DNA of 64,000 bases, taken from NCBI GenBank assembly GCA_947089425.1, contig CAMUKG010000001.1, positions 204,105 through 268,104 on the forward strand, in the 5' to 3' direction. Below, piece by piece: positions 1 through 8,089 of the stretch (its first letter is position 1; each line of letters begins with the position of its first letter). Position numbers and translations under genes: made by a program. The stretch is from an uncultured Clostridia bacterium. Lineage in GTDB: Bacteria; Bacillota; Clostridia; Christensenellales; Pumilibacteraceae. The notes below the pieces were generated by a model. That model was not told where the DNA came from. It saw only the letters and a list, made by a program, of their open reading frames with translations, and ran no database searches.

Positions 1-394
1 CTATTATTGCCGACGGAATAGGCAAAAAGATTACCTCGAAAATAACCAACCCGATATATACCAAAATTCCCCATTGCTTAGTGCTTCGAACAAACGTTAA
101 CAATGCATCCATGTCTTTAAATTTGTAAAGCCAACCTGACGCATCCAAAGCAACATAACATAAAAGCAGCAATGCGGCAAAAATAGAAGTTAAAATAAAA
201 AATTTATAAATCGTTTCGTGAGCTTTCTCGTTAATGCTCGGAACGGTAACGCCCAACGATGCGAATAAAACTATTGCGCACAGTAGCACCACTCGCGGTA
301 AATCTTTAAAATAAACGCACGACAAAGCAAGCATGCCGAGATTCAGCAGCGTTACCAAAACTTTCGCTACGGTAATTTTAGACAGCTTTGTCAT
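1..394 (-). CDS. DedA/TVP38-type (VTT domain) membrane protein, N-terminal part
   Basis: A reading frame opens with ATG at 394 on the minus strand and runs off the left edge, giving the first 131 residues. The visible part holds hydrophobic segments at about residues 10-28, 33-50 and 64-84. A fourth begins near 112 and carries the motif FLPIPSA. A Phe/Leu-Pro-Ile-Pro-Ser/Gly turn at the start of a membrane hairpin is typical of VTT/DedA/TVP38 proteins, which act in membrane phospholipid traffic or as small transporters. The catalytic or transport region lies outside the window, so the family call rests on this motif and the hydrophobicity pattern only. Confidence 0.55.
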   Translation of the reverse strand, partial: MTKLSKITVAKVLVTLLNLGMLALSCVYFKDLPRVVLLCAIVLFASLGVTVPSINEKAHETIYKFFILTSIFAALLLLCYVALDASGWLYKFKDMDALLTFVRSTKQWGILVYIGLVIFEVIFLPIPSAII

Positions 395-451
395 ATTTAC
401 AGTATATGAGTTCAAAGCCTTTTATATTATAAATTAAAGTTTTTTAATCAA

Positions 452-1163
452 TTAAGGATATTTTATTATTCCGGGCGAATTATACCCCACTCCGAGCTCA
501 ATAAATATCGTCGGCAAATTTTTATGCTCCTCGATAAAATCTTTATATCGCAAATAAGCTTGTTCCCATCCTTCGTCTTGCACAAATTTACTATCCGAAC
601 GTAAGTTCATTGTCATAGGTTTTCCGCATACAGGACAACGAGGAACTAATTCGGAAGGTATTTTCATGTTTTTCTGTTCCGCAACCATTGTACGAATTTG
701 AAGTTCATTGTCGTAAGTGTTGCTGTGACAAGGAATGGAACATTGAAATAGTCCGTAATCGCCCTGAGTATAAAAAAGCTTTTGCTTATCAAACCCGAAT
801 TTTTGAAAACAATGGGCTACGTTTGTCGTGATTACAAAATAATCTTTATCTTTTACGCACGCATATAGTTCTTTATAGCCGATAGCGGAGCGTTTGTGTA
901 CCTCGACCAGTACGCCCAAAATTCTTCAAGCGTGAATACTGATAAAACCCACCCGAATACATATCGTGAAAATCGTATTTTTTTTCGAAATCGCCTAAAT
1001 TTTCATTAAATCGCTCGCCCGAATAGTCAAAGCCCGCCGACGAAGATAATCCCGCGCCCGCTCCTATTACAACTGTGGGAACTTCGGACAACAGCCGCTT
1101 AATTTTTGTAATTTGCTCGCAATAATTTTTCATAAATTTCATAATCAACATCCTTAAAAACAT
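452..1163 (-). pseudogene. SirTM-type sirtuin (macrodomain-linked protein ADP-ribosyltransferase), frameshifted
   Basis: The N-terminal piece (from 1163) reads like a class M sirtuin: GAGAGLSSSAGFDYSG (NAD-binding loop), then FHDMYSGGFY. The C-terminal piece (to 452) continues the same family: VKDKDYFVITTNV, LFYTQGDYGLFQC, a CPVCGKP zinc knuckle and ELGVGYNSPGIIKYP. Between about 890 and 935 the coding frame changes twice. A third-frame stretch encoding the expected LEEFWAYWSRYTNAP is visible there, so the gene needs at least two frame corrections. The NVDH motif usual in the family reads NVAH here. SirTMs ADP-ribosylate lipoylated GcvH-like carrier proteins; the partner macrodomain gene lies directly upstream (1170-1880). 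No GcvH-L or LplA2 gene is visible. Real decay is most likely; clustered sequencing errors are the alternative. Confidence 0.8.
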
Positions 1164-1169
1164 TAAAAA

Positions 1170-1880
1170 TTATTTTGATTTTACTTTTAGAGTTTTTTTA
1201 AATTCCGTAACGGTTTGAACGGCAAGTTCTGCCGCGCGCAAATTGGGAAACTTAAATTCTCCCGTCGATATGCAACAAAAAGCTATGCTTTTTATGTCGC
1301 GTTTTTCCGCAATTGCAAGACACGAGCAATAACAGCTAATCAAAACCTCTTCATCGTTTAACGTTAAATTGCCGTTTACTGTCGGTCCTACGGTATGCAA
1401 AATATAGTTGCATGGCAAATTATAAACCGATGTAATTTTTGCTCTGCCCGCCTCTTCGTCATGCCCTTGCGCTTTCATGATTTCGTAACATTCGGAGCAC
1501 AGTTGAACCCCCGCGAAAGTATGCATTGCGTTATCGATACAGTTATGATTCGGACAAAAACAGCCGAGCATCTTGCAATTAGCCGCATTAACTATACAAT
1601 CGCATTTCAACGTTATTATATCGCCTTGCCACAAAAACACATCTGAATTTTTAGGTGCTAAATTCGAAAATTCCGTTATTCCTTTATCGTTTAGTTCCGT
1701 TTTTAAATAAGCATTTTGGACATTCAAGAATTCTTTTCCCCGCTTTACTCGGCAGGCGTATATTAAACAGTGCTCGCAATAATTTTTTTTGAGCGGACTC
1801 GTCGGGGGGAATTTCATACCTTGACGTTCGATTCCTGTAAAATATTTTATTAAAAAAATTCTTCTATCCGATTGAGTCAT
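1170..1880 (-). CDS. Zinc-dependent macrodomain protein-ADP-ribose hydrolase (SirTM-associated)
   Basis: A 236-aa protein that should remove ADP-ribose from modified proteins. It shows the macrodomain core GDIITLKCDCIVNAAN (about residues 85-101) and the zinc-macro insertion LGCFCPNHNCIDNAMH with Cys/His ligands. It also has the downstream family segments HTVGPTVNG and ISTGEFKFPN that line the ADP-ribose pocket. In Staphylococcus and Streptococcus this class (SauMacro type) is co-operonic with SirTM, GcvH-L and LplA2 and reverses SirTM ADP-ribosylation. Here it lies 6 bp upstream of the broken SirTM gene, in the same direction, and itself has no frameshift. The start is ATG at 1880. If the sirtuin is dead, the hydrolase would be an orphaned eraser. 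Confidence 0.85.
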   Translation of the reverse strand: MTQSDRRIFLIKYFTGIERQGMKFPPTSPLKKNYCEHCLIYACRVKRGKEFLNVQNAYLKTELNDKGITEFSNLAPKNSDVFLWQGDIITLKCDCIVNAANCKMLGCFCPNHNCIDNAMHTFAGVQLCSECYEIMKAQGHDEEAGRAKITSVYNLPCNYILHTVGPTVNGNLTLNDEEVLISCYCSCLAIAEKRDIKSIAFCCISTGEFKFPNLRAAELAVQTVTEFKKTLKVKSK

Positions 1881-1899
1881 ATTAAATTCCTTTTAAACC

Positions 1900-1932
1900 A
1901 AAAGCGTAATCGATATATCCGACTACGCTTTT
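1900..1932 (-). terminator. Hairpin terminator after the MBL-like gene
   Basis: A nine-base-pair perfect stem (arms 1900-1908 and 1924-1932, AAAAGCGTA with its complement) sits between the end of the MBL-like gene (1949) and the start of the macrodomain gene (1880). On the minus strand the second arm ends in TTTT. It probably separates the two transcription units, or lets only partial read-through into the macrodomain gene. Confidence 0.6.
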
Positions 1933-1948
1933 GATTTAATAGTGTTTT

Positions 1949-2740
1949 TTACTTAAAAAACATAGCGGAAGTCATATCCAAATAATTTTCTCCGCCATAC
2001 TCGGGAAAAGCTTTTTTTGCTTTCGCTTTAAAATCGTTTGCGTTCTCGCTATTTTCCGCAAGCTCTTTCAGTCGTTTCAAATAATCTATTTTTGTTTGTG
2101 CGTCTTTTAAATCTTCGGGCGTATAATGCGACGTAAGAATTAACGAATAGCCTTTCGCAATATAGTCTTTAAGCTGATTTACAATCGCATCGGCGTGTTG
2201 GGCGCCCGCCACTATTGAATGACAGTCATGTCCCAACATGTGAGTATAAACCGCATTTAGTTCCGGAATCGCAATATCGAAAGCCTCTTCCGTTTGTTTA
2301 ATTTCAAAATCTATTCCACCGAGCGTAATTTTACCATCTTCGATTATGTCGGTTATTTTATGAATCGAACTGTCGAAAAGGTTCCCGAATGTGGCGGTAA
2401 AATTATCTATCAATGCCTTTCCACCGCCGACTTGCGAATATTCCTTAGCGTTTTGCGTGGCATACTTCGGAATTTGCGGCAAAAAGCTTGCACCCGCGCC
2501 ATGATACGCCACCAACATTCCCACTACGTTCATTTTTTTGACATACTTATTCAATGCGGCGATATTGTCTAAAAAACACGGCGGTTCTATTACAACCGCG
2601 TTATCGTTCTTTTCCACAATAAAAACTTCGTCGCTTAAAAAGTCGTCGGTTTTATAAGCATGTAACTTAATCGCACCGCAACCGTAAACGTGCACTTCGC
2701 CTTTTTCAAGCTTAACAGTAGAATAATTGTTCTTGTCCAT
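1949..2740 (-). CDS. Metallo-beta-lactamase-like protein lacking the canonical metal motif
   Basis: A 263-aa soluble protein resembling the MBL-fold hydrolase outline: an early strand-rich part (EVFIVEKNDNAVVIEPP), a loop where the HxHxDH metal site normally lies, a later MLGHDCHS segment, and a LTSHYTPEDL segment near the C-terminus. In the metal-site position I read VAYHGAGASFLP, with only one His, so the classic binuclear zinc site is not intact. It could bind one metal or be non-enzymatic. The gene is divergent from an HxlR regulator at 2979, with a good promoter between them, which suggests that regulator controls it. The function is unknown and substrate prediction is not justified. Confidence 0.5.
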   Translation of the reverse strand: MDKNNYSTVKLEKGEVHVYGCGAIKLHAYKTDDFLSDEVFIVEKNDNAVVIEPPCFLDNIAALNKYVKKMNVVGMLVAYHGAGASFLPQIPKYATQNAKEYSQVGGGKALIDNFTATFGNLFDSSIHKITDIIEDGKITLGGIDFEIKQTEEAFDIAIPELNAVYTHMLGHDCHSIVAGAQHADAIVNQLKDYIAKGYSLILTSHYTPEDLKDAQTKIDYLKRLKELAENSENANDFKAKAKKAFPEYGGENYLDMTSAMFFK

Positions 2741-2792
2741 TTTTACCTCCGAAAATAGTTGTTTCTAGTAATCTTTCTTCGATTACAAACAG

Positions 2793-2821
2793 AGTATAAC
2801 AAACTATAAATTTTAAGACAA
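2793..2821 (-). promoter_or_regulatory. Sigma-A-type promoter of the MBL-like gene
   Basis: On the minus strand, TTGTCT (2816-2821) and TATACT (2793-2798) are separated by 17 bp. They lie about 55 bp upstream of the ATG at 2740, which has a GGAGGT ribosome-binding site. The promoter diverges from the hxlR promoter. Confidence 0.65.
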
Positions 2822-2880
2822 GAACGTTACAAATCTATTATCAGATAATAAAAAGGTAACTTAGTCCCCTTTTTAAACTA

Positions 2881-2909
2881 TTGACTTTATGCAAATATTT
2901 TGCTATAAT
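2881..2909 (+). promoter_or_regulatory. Sigma-A-type promoter of the HxlR regulator
   Basis: TTGACT (2881-2886) and a perfect TATAAT (2904-2909) are 17 bp apart, about 70 bp upstream of the ATG at 2979. Just upstream (about 2851-2875) lies an imperfect inverted repeat, AAAAGG and CCCTTTTT flanking ten bases. It could be an HxlR operator serving both divergent genes; that part is inference. Confidence 0.7.
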
Positions 2910-2978
2910 ACACTCGCAAAAATATAATTCGGTATTAGCATGTAGCGAAAAATTTTATTAAGAAGGTTAAATAAACGA

Positions 2979-3305
2979 ATGTTGACAAAAGAAGAACTTC
3001 CCGAATGCCCCGTAGCCACCACAGTGCAACTAATCGGCAACAAATGGAAATTGCTTATCATACGTAACCTCTTAAACGCACCGCAACGTTTTACCGAGTT
3101 TTTCAAAACAATTCCGGGAATAAGCAAAAAAGTGCTAACCGATAATTTGCGCTCGCTGGAAGAAAACGGATTGATAGAACGCGAAATCTTTGCCGAAGTG
3201 CCGCCGCGCGTAGTCTATTCGCTAAGCGAACTCGGCAAAACATTGCGCCCTATTTTAGACGCAATGATGGATTGGGGTTCAGATTATAAAAGCAATTTTT
3301 TGTAA
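2979..3305 (+). CDS. HxlR-family winged-helix transcriptional regulator
   Basis: A 108-aa protein with the complete HxlR/YodB layout. An N-terminal Cys-Pro (ECPVATTVQLIGNKWK) comes first, then the helix-turn-helix core (LNAPQRFTEFFKTIPGISKKVLTDNLRSLEENGLIER region, residues about 32-65). The wing follows (PPRVVYSLSELGKTL), and a dimerising C-terminal helix ends in MMDWG. Members sense electrophiles, oxidants or metabolites, often through the N-terminal Cys (Cys10 here), and repress a neighbouring divergent gene. The divergent neighbour here is the MBL-like protein, so it is the likely target. The start has an AAGAAGG ribosome-binding site upstream of the ATG. Confidence 0.85.
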   Translation: MLTKEELPECPVATTVQLIGNKWKLLIIRNLLNAPQRFTEFFKTIPGISKKVLTDNLRSLEENGLIEREIFAEVPPRVVYSLSELGKTLRPILDAMMDWGSDYKSNFL

Positions 3306-3313
3306 TCCCAAAA

Positions 3314-3354
3314 CGAATAAAAATAAAACACACCGACAATCGATGTGCTTTGTT
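3314..3354. terminator. Bidirectional terminator between hxlR and tRNA-Trp
   Basis: An eight-base-pair stem with a three-base loop (arms 3329-3336 and 3340-3347) is flanked by a T-rich run on both strands (CTTTGTTT on plus, TTTTATTTTTATT on minus). It can end hxlR transcripts from the left and tRNA-Trp transcripts from the right. Confidence 0.6.
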
Positions 3355-3429
3355 TGGCAGGGGAGACGCGATTCGAACACGCAACCTACGGTTTTGGAGA
3401 CCGCTACTCTACCATTGAGCCACTCCCCT
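3355..3429 (-). tRNA. tRNA-Trp (anticodon CCA)
   Basis: The minus strand folds as a 75-nt tRNA. The seven-base acceptor stem AGGGGAG pairs with CTCCCCT. The D-arm contains GGCTCAATGGTAGAG, the anticodon loop CTCCAAA gives anticodon CCA (Trp), and the T-loop contains TTCGAATC. The 3' CCA is encoded (3355-3357). It stands alone, with its own promoter and terminator. Confidence 0.96.
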
Positions 3430-3441
3430 AAGAGTTCTTAT

Positions 3442-3470
3442 ATTATAAACAAAATTTGCAAATTAGTCAA
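3442..3470 (-). promoter_or_regulatory. Promoter of tRNA-Trp
   Basis: On the minus strand, TTGACT (3465-3470) and TATAAT (3442-3447) are separated by exactly 17 bp and end 12 bp before the mature tRNA 5' end. This is a near-consensus strong housekeeping promoter, as expected for a lone tRNA gene. Confidence 0.75.
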
Positions 3471-3487
3471 TTAAAATAAGGAGTATT

Positions 3488-4303
3488 ATGAAAAATTCTA
3501 ATTTGGCTGTAATCGGTTACGGCAACATGGCTCAGGCAATAGTGCGGGCTCTGTACTCGCCTAACACGCTAAAAAAACTCAACGAAAAAAACATAAGTTT
3601 AAATATAACCGTATCCGATAGCGACGAAACAAAGCTGACTCATTGCGAATTAAACGTTAAAAAAACTACCGACAACGCTCTTGCGGTATCTAATGCCGAT
3701 TTTGTACTGTTGGCAGTTAAACCGCAAACGGCACCTTCCCTACTTGAAAATTTGAAGCTAAACGATAAAACGATAATTTCTATTATGGCGGGAATATCAA
3801 TTGCCACACTTAAAAAACTAACTCACAGCACTAAAATAGTGCGCGTTATGCCGAATTTGAACGCTCGCGTTTTCTCGTCTTACAACGCATATGTTTGCAA
3901 CGAAATAACGAGCGACGAAAAAGCATTCGTCTCTCTCCTACTCGATTCCTTCGGAACTTCCGCCGAAGTGAAAGAAGAAAAACTCGACGCCATAACGGGA
4001 CTTACGGGAAGCTCGCCCGCATTCGTTTTTATGATGCTCAAAGCGTTTGCCGACGAAGCCGTAAATTGCGGATTCTCTCCGTCGGAAGCGCGTAATATGG
4101 CGATTGCCGCAGTAGCGGGAAGCGCTAAACTCGTTGAAGAATCAACTGCCGAACTTAACTCTTTAATAGATTCCGTTTGCAGTAAAGGCGGCACTACGAT
4201 AGAAGGCGTAAAATATCTTTGCGAAAATAATTTTGAAAACATAGTTAAAACAGCCGTAGAAAAATCAATTAACCGCTCAAAGGAGCTTAGTGGCAATAAA
4301 TGA
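3488..4303 (+). CDS. proC: Pyrroline-5-carboxylate reductase
   Basis: ProC catalyses the last step of proline synthesis, NAD(P)H-dependent reduction of 1-pyrroline-5-carboxylate. The 271-aa length is normal. The N-terminal Rossmann fold shows [12 protein letters not shown] (residues 8-19), followed by LLAVKPQ. The C-terminal dimerisation domain carries the family signature region with [21 protein letters not shown] and [12 protein letters not shown]. An AAGGAG ribosome-binding site precedes the ATG. The stop overlaps the rnhA start (ATGA), so the two are co-translated. No proA or proB is in the window. Confidence 0.96.
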   Translation: MKNSNLAVIGYGNMAQAIVRALYSPNTLKKLNEKNISLNITVSDSDETKLTHCELNVKKTTDNALAVSNADFVLLAVKPQTAPSLLENLKLNDKTIISIMAGISIATLKKLTHSTKIVRVMPNLNARVFSSYNAYVCNEITSDEKAFVSLLLDSFGTSAEVKEEKLDAITGLTGSSPAFVFMMLKAFADEAVNCGFSPSEARNMAIAAVAGSAKLVEESTAELNSLIDSVCSKGGTTIEGVKYLCENNFENIVKTAVEKSINRSKELSGNK

Positions 4304-4737
4304 AAAAAGTAACTATTTACACTGACGGAGCATGTAGCGGCAATCCCGGCGCGGGCGGCTGGGCGGCCATTCTCATGTATAACGGCTACGAAAAAGAAAT
4401 CTCAGGCTACATGAAAGAAACCACCAACAACCGAATGGAGCTCTTCGCGATAATACAGGGATTGGCTTCGCTTAAAGAATCTTGCGAGGTGGAAGTTTAT
4501 AGCGATTCCGCTTACGCCATAGACGCCATAAACAAAGGTTGGCTCGAAAACTGGAAAAGGGCTAATTGGAAAACAGCCGACAAAAAAGAAGTGAAAAATC
4601 GCGATTTATGGAACGATTTAAGCATAAAAATAAGTCGCCATAACGTTACCTTTATAAAGGTTAAAGGTCATAGCGACAACGAATACAATAACCGTTGCGA
4701 CAAACTCGCAAGAGAACAAATCAAAACCAACAACTAA
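4300..4737 (+). CDS. rnhA: Ribonuclease HI
   Basis: RNase HI cuts the RNA strand of RNA-DNA hybrids, removing R-loops and primer remnants. The 145-aa protein has the full fold and the four acidic catalytic residues in their usual contexts: [12 protein letters not shown] (Asp near residue 8), NNRMELFA (Glu), VYSDSAYAI (Asp) and NNRCDKLA (Asp near 134). The His of the flexible loop is also present (VKGHSDN). It overlaps proC by four bases. The coupling with proC is unusual, but nothing suggests a functional link. Confidence 0.96.
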   Translation: MKKVTIYTDGACSGNPGAGGWAAILMYNGYEKEISGYMKETTNNRMELFAIIQGLASLKESCEVEVYSDSAYAIDAINKGWLENWKRANWKTADKKEVKNRDLWNDLSIKISRHNVTFIKVKGHSDNEYNNRCDKLAREQIKTNN

Positions 4738-4771
4738 TTATTGCGCCGTAAAAGGTATTTAACAATTTTTT

Positions 4772-5050
4772 TCAACTATCCTTTTTTATAGCTATAGCGG
4801 TGGAAATTATCGCAAAAAGCAAATGAACGGGACCGAGCGCTATGCTTAAAACCAAAAATAAAACAGTTCCCCCGCAGCCTCTGAATCTTGAAAAAAAGTC
4901 AAGCAAAAAGGTGCCTATCGACATTGCCGCGCTTGCCGCTCCCCAAATAACCCAAGACTTCCAACCCCAATGAGTTATAACATAAATCAAGCCCGCCACA
5001 AATACGGCAAGGGCTATAACTATCCATATTATTCTAAAAATCTTTTTCAT
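4772..5050 (-). CDS. Small three-helix membrane protein of unknown function
   Basis: A 92-aa protein not recognised. It has a positively charged start (MKKIFR), three hydrophobic segments (about residues 6-25, 31-50 and 61-86) and a KKD tail, giving a simple inner-membrane topology. The ATG at 5050 is preceded by GAGGAGC with correct spacing and by a clear promoter (5083-5112), so it is probably a real, independently transcribed gene. It faces rnhA tail to tail. No function can be inferred. Confidence 0.6.
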   Translation of the reverse strand: MKKIFRIIWIVIALAVFVAGLIYVITHWGWKSWVIWGAASAAMSIGTFLLDFFSRFRGCGGTVLFLVLSIALGPVHLLFAIISTAIAIKKDS

Positions 5051-5082
5051 ATCGTAGCTCCTCTGTTAATCTTCCCATAAAT

Positions 5083-5112
5083 AATATATCATTTGCACAA
5101 GACCCGTGTCAA
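5083..5112 (-). promoter_or_regulatory. Promoter of the small membrane protein gene
   Basis: TTGACA (5107-5112) and TATATT (5083-5088) on the minus strand, spacer 18 bp, about 30 bp upstream of the ATG at 5050. Confidence 0.65.
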
Positions 5113-5197
5113 ATAAAAAGTATTATTATGTTAAAAGTCTGACAGTTCAATTACGTTCTTCATTAAGTAAAAGTAGGTGCAGGAGGAGGCTGCATCT

Positions 5198-5425
5198 ATG
5201 AAAAACTTAGAATTCGAGTTTAATTTCACTCAAAGGCTTACCGAACTTATGAAAGAAAACGAGCTGACTCAGCGCCAACTCGAACTTGAAACAGGGATTC
5301 CGAATCAAACTATTTCCGCATATCTGTCAGGCAAACGTTGCCCGTCGGCAATAATGCTCGGAAAACTTGCAAAATATTTTGAAGTATCGGCAGATTATTT
5401 ACTCGGTTTATCCGAATTTTACTGA
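5198..5425 (+). CDS. XRE-family helix-turn-helix regulator (75 aa)
   Basis: A single-domain Cro/C1-type DNA-binding protein. It has a first helix pair (FTQRLTELMKENELTQRQLELETG), a recognition helix (PNQTISAYLSGKRCPS) and the closing ALAKYFxVSxDYLLG-like segment near residues 57-71. I place the start at 5198, not at the upstream in-frame ATG at 5177, because AGGAGGAGG (5181-5189) lies eight bases before it. There is no sensor domain, so it is probably a simple dimeric repressor. The target is unknown; it faces the Spo0A_C-only gene convergently. Confidence 0.85.
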   Translation: MKNLEFEFNFTQRLTELMKENELTQRQLELETGIPNQTISAYLSGKRCPSAIMLGKLAKYFEVSADYLLGLSEFY

Positions 5426-5460
5426 ATTTTTTTAACGCTTAAAAGCCGCGACTAAAATAA

Positions 5461-5829
5461 TCAAACGATTTTCAAATCGTCAAATTGATAAAACGAATCC
5501 AAATATTCGACTATATACATTATAAAATCGGTTAATGTAGGCGATTTGGTGATAACGTAAGCATTGAATAAATCGTTAATGCCCGATAGCTTATTCGAAT
5601 TATACGCTTTTTCAATAGAAAACCGCATACTACGCTCCACCGATGCGGCAGTAGCGTTATTTTCAACGCCGAGCTGTTCGCATAAACGTAGCATAGTTAC
5701 GTCGCCCGGTCTTTTTTCGAGTTTAATCATTATCGCGGAAGTAAGGTATCTATAACCGTTACTTTTTGGTGCAATCCCCAAACTGATTAGCAACCGCTGA
5801 ACCGTCATTCTTGTCACTTGTTTTTCCAT
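5461..5829 (-). CDS. Stand-alone Spo0A C-terminal (DNA-binding) domain protein
   Basis: The 122-aa protein consists only of the sporulation regulator Spo0A effector domain. Landmarks are LLISLGIAPKSNGYRYLTSAI (residues 13-33, the first helices), the middle helix pair, and NATAASVERSMRFSIEKAY (about 78-96), which matches the Spo0A recognition-helix region. The N-terminal receiver domain, with its phosphorylated Asp, is wholly absent, and there is no room for it upstream. AGGAG precedes the ATG. It may bind 0A-box-like sites without phosphorelay control, or compete with Spo0A. It is an independent gene between convergent xre and recG. Confidence 0.8.
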   Translation of the reverse strand: MEKQVTRMTVQRLLISLGIAPKSNGYRYLTSAIMIKLEKRPGDVTMLRLCEQLGVENNATAASVERSMRFSIEKAYNSNKLSGINDLFNAYVITKSPTLTDFIMYIVEYLDSFYQFDDLKIV

Positions 5830-6027
5830 ATAGCAATTCTCCTAAGTTTTATTTTATAAATATTTTAACAAATTTTGTAACTTAGGTAAACGATTTCGAT
5901 ATAAGTATTTTTTACCTTATTTTCGCGGTTTTATATGCTATTCTGCTTTTTTCTTCCGTTTTCTTCGCTATTAAAAAGCCATGCATATAAATCGCAATAC
6001 TCATCGACGGGATTTCCGAACACCAAT

Positions 6028-8022
6028 CTAATTCATAGTTATGGCACTCACATATTCTTCCGCACCGTCTTTAAGTCCTGCACGCAAATTTTTAACCGCG
6101 GACTCCACGCCGAGAGTATCTTCCGATATTTTTTTTGCCGTCTCTATTAAATCGGCGTCAATCTTTACAGGCAAATCGTAACTTTCTCCGTGCTGACGAG
6201 TGCCTATGAAATCGCCCGCGCCTCGTTGCGCAAAATCATACTCCGACAGCTCGAAACCGTCGTTGCATGTGCAAAAAAACTTTAATCTTTCGGGAACCTC
6301 GCCCGCATAAGGTAAAAAACAATAGCTTTTTATAGTACCGCGCCCCACTCTGCCACGCAACTGGTGTAGCTGACTAAGTCCGTAGCGCTCCGAATTGAAA
6401 ATTATTATATTTGTAGCGGCGGGCACGTCGATTCCCACTTCTATAACCGTAGTGGCAAGCAATATTTGCACCTCGCCGCTTATAAAAGCGTTCATAATTT
6501 CGGATTTTTCGAAATCTTTCATTTTTCCGTGCATGATTCCGAATGTAGTCGTCGGATATTTGTTTTTAAGCAACGAATACATTTCAGTAACCGAAACGAG
6601 CTCTTCTTCGTCGTCGGCTTCTATACGCGGACAAACTATATAAGTTCGTTCTCCCAAAGCCGCTTGTCCCTTAACGTAGTCAAACATACTCTCAAACTTA
6701 TTTTCGGGAACAAGTCTCGTAACTATTTCGGGTCGTCCCGACGGCAAGCCGCGTATAAACGACTGTTCAAGCTCGCCATACATACAAAGCGCCAACGTTC
6801 TCGGAATTGGAGTTGCGCTCATAACTAAAATATCCGCGCCCGTAGACTTATTTTCCAAACTTCCGCGCTGATTTACGCCGAATCTCTGCTGTTCGTCGGT
6901 GATGATTAGCGACAAATTATTAAATTCCACGTCGTCGCCTATAAGCGCGTGAGTGCCTATCACAATGTCCGCAGTTTTTGTACGTATGTTGAAAAGCGCC
7001 TCGTCCCTTTCCTTTTTTCCCAAACTTCCGCACAGCAAAACGGCGCGAGCGCCAAGTTTTTCCAAAAACGTAATAGCCGACTTATAATGTTGAACGGCTA
7101 ATATTTCGGTAGGCGCCATAAGCACGCTTTGATAGCCGCAAAGATGCGCATAATACATAGTAAGCAACGCAACCGCGGTTTTTCCACACCCCACGTCGCC
7201 TTGCAAAAGCCTGTTCATGGGAATATCGCCCTGCAACGACGCAACTATGTCTTCGAGAGCCGCTTTTTGCCCTACGGTAAGTTCGTACGGAAGCAAGCGA
7301 ACGGCTTCGTTCAATTTTTCGCGCTCAACCGTATAAGAAAATTTCTTGCCGTACCCTTTTGCCGACTTTACAAGAGTATACATGCTAAGCGTGTAGCTCA
7401 ATTTTTCAAGCGACAACGCGCGGGCGGCGGCATAAGCCGTTTCTATACTGCTCGGACGATGTACTTGCCTAAACGCTTCTTTAAGCGACGGCAGACTATG
7501 CTTTGCACGCACACTGTTTGGAATATAACCGAAAATTTCGGCGCGGGACAAAAGCATATCCACCGCTTCCGAAAAAACGCGTTGCGGAATTCCCTTTATG
7601 CTCCTGTATAGAGGCAAAACGCCGTCGCCGCACGGCTGAAACATTACGGGTGCGCTCAATGAAATTTTGTTTTTAAACTTTTTTATTTTGCCCGTTAAAT
7701 ATACGGTTTTACCGTTCGGAAGCGCGGACGCTATATATTTTTGATTAAACCAAACCGCCTCCAATTCCCCGTAACAAGTGTTTAAAACAACTTTCGTCAT
7801 TTTTAAACCCTTACGCAAATATTGAACTTTCGGTTCGTTAACCACGACGCCGCACACGGTTAGCTCGTCACCGTCTTTTAGTTTCGCGATATCGACGCTT
7901 TCTTTTAAACTGACGTATTTATAAGGAAAATGCAAAAGCAAATCGAGCGGACAGTTTATTCCCGCTTCTTTGAGTTTTTGTATTCGGCTTTTTCCCATGC
8001 CTTTTATGTCTTCGAACTTCAA
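6028..8022 (-). CDS. recG: ATP-dependent DNA helicase RecG
   Basis: RecG reverses stalled replication forks and branch-migrates Holliday junctions. The 664-aa protein has the N-terminal wedge (OB-fold) domain. It is followed by the helicase core with Walker A GDVGCGKTA, DEQQRFGV (motif II), SATPIPRT (motif III) and RGRVGRG (motif VI), and the TRQHGE/DFAQRGAGDF C-terminal hook region. The start is TTG at 8022, with CGGAG eight bases upstream. A terminator hairpin ends only 12 bases before this start, so recG expression probably depends on read-through from asp23-fakA. Confidence 0.95.
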   Translation of the reverse strand: MKFEDIKGMGKSRIQKLKEAGINCPLDLLLHFPYKYVSLKESVDIAKLKDGDELTVCGVVVNEPKVQYLRKGLKMTKVVLNTCYGELEAVWFNQKYIASALPNGKTVYLTGKIKKFKNKISLSAPVMFQPCGDGVLPLYRSIKGIPQRVFSEAVDMLLSRAEIFGYIPNSVRAKHSLPSLKEAFRQVHRPSSIETAYAAARALSLEKLSYTLSMYTLVKSAKGYGKKFSYTVEREKLNEAVRLLPYELTVGQKAALEDIVASLQGDIPMNRLLQGDVGCGKTAVALLTMYYAHLCGYQSVLMAPTEILAVQHYKSAITFLEKLGARAVLLCGSLGKKERDEALFNIRTKTADIVIGTHALIGDDVEFNNLSLIITDEQQRFGVNQRGSLENKSTGADILVMSATPIPRTLALCMYGELEQSFIRGLPSGRPEIVTRLVPENKFESMFDYVKGQAALGERTYIVCPRIEADDEEELVSVTEMYSLLKNKYPTTTFGIMHGKMKDFEKSEIMNAFISGEVQILLATTVIEVGIDVPAATNIIIFNSERYGLSQLHQLRGRVGRGTIKSYCFLPYAGEVPERLKFFCTCNDGFELSEYDFAQRGAGDFIGTRQHGESYDLPVKIDADLIETAKKISEDTLGVESAVKNLRAGLKDGAEEYVSAITMN

Positions 8023-8034
8023 TACGCAAACTCC

Positions 8035-8061
8035 GAAAAAAGGAGCGGTTATAACCGCCCC
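8035..8061 (-). terminator. Terminator between fakA and recG
   Basis: On the minus strand, GGGGCGG-TTATAA-CCGCTCC (arms 8055-8061 and 8042-8048) is followed directly by TTTTTT. It should stop most fakA transcripts, yet the recG ribosome-binding site begins in the next few bases. Confidence 0.75.
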
Positions 8062-8089
8062 TTAACTTAAAAACTATCTATAAAAATTA

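Noticed and set aside
2851..2875. Possible HxlR operator repeat
   Set aside because: The inverted repeat is short and imperfect, so it is only mentioned in the promoter entry and not listed as a separate site.
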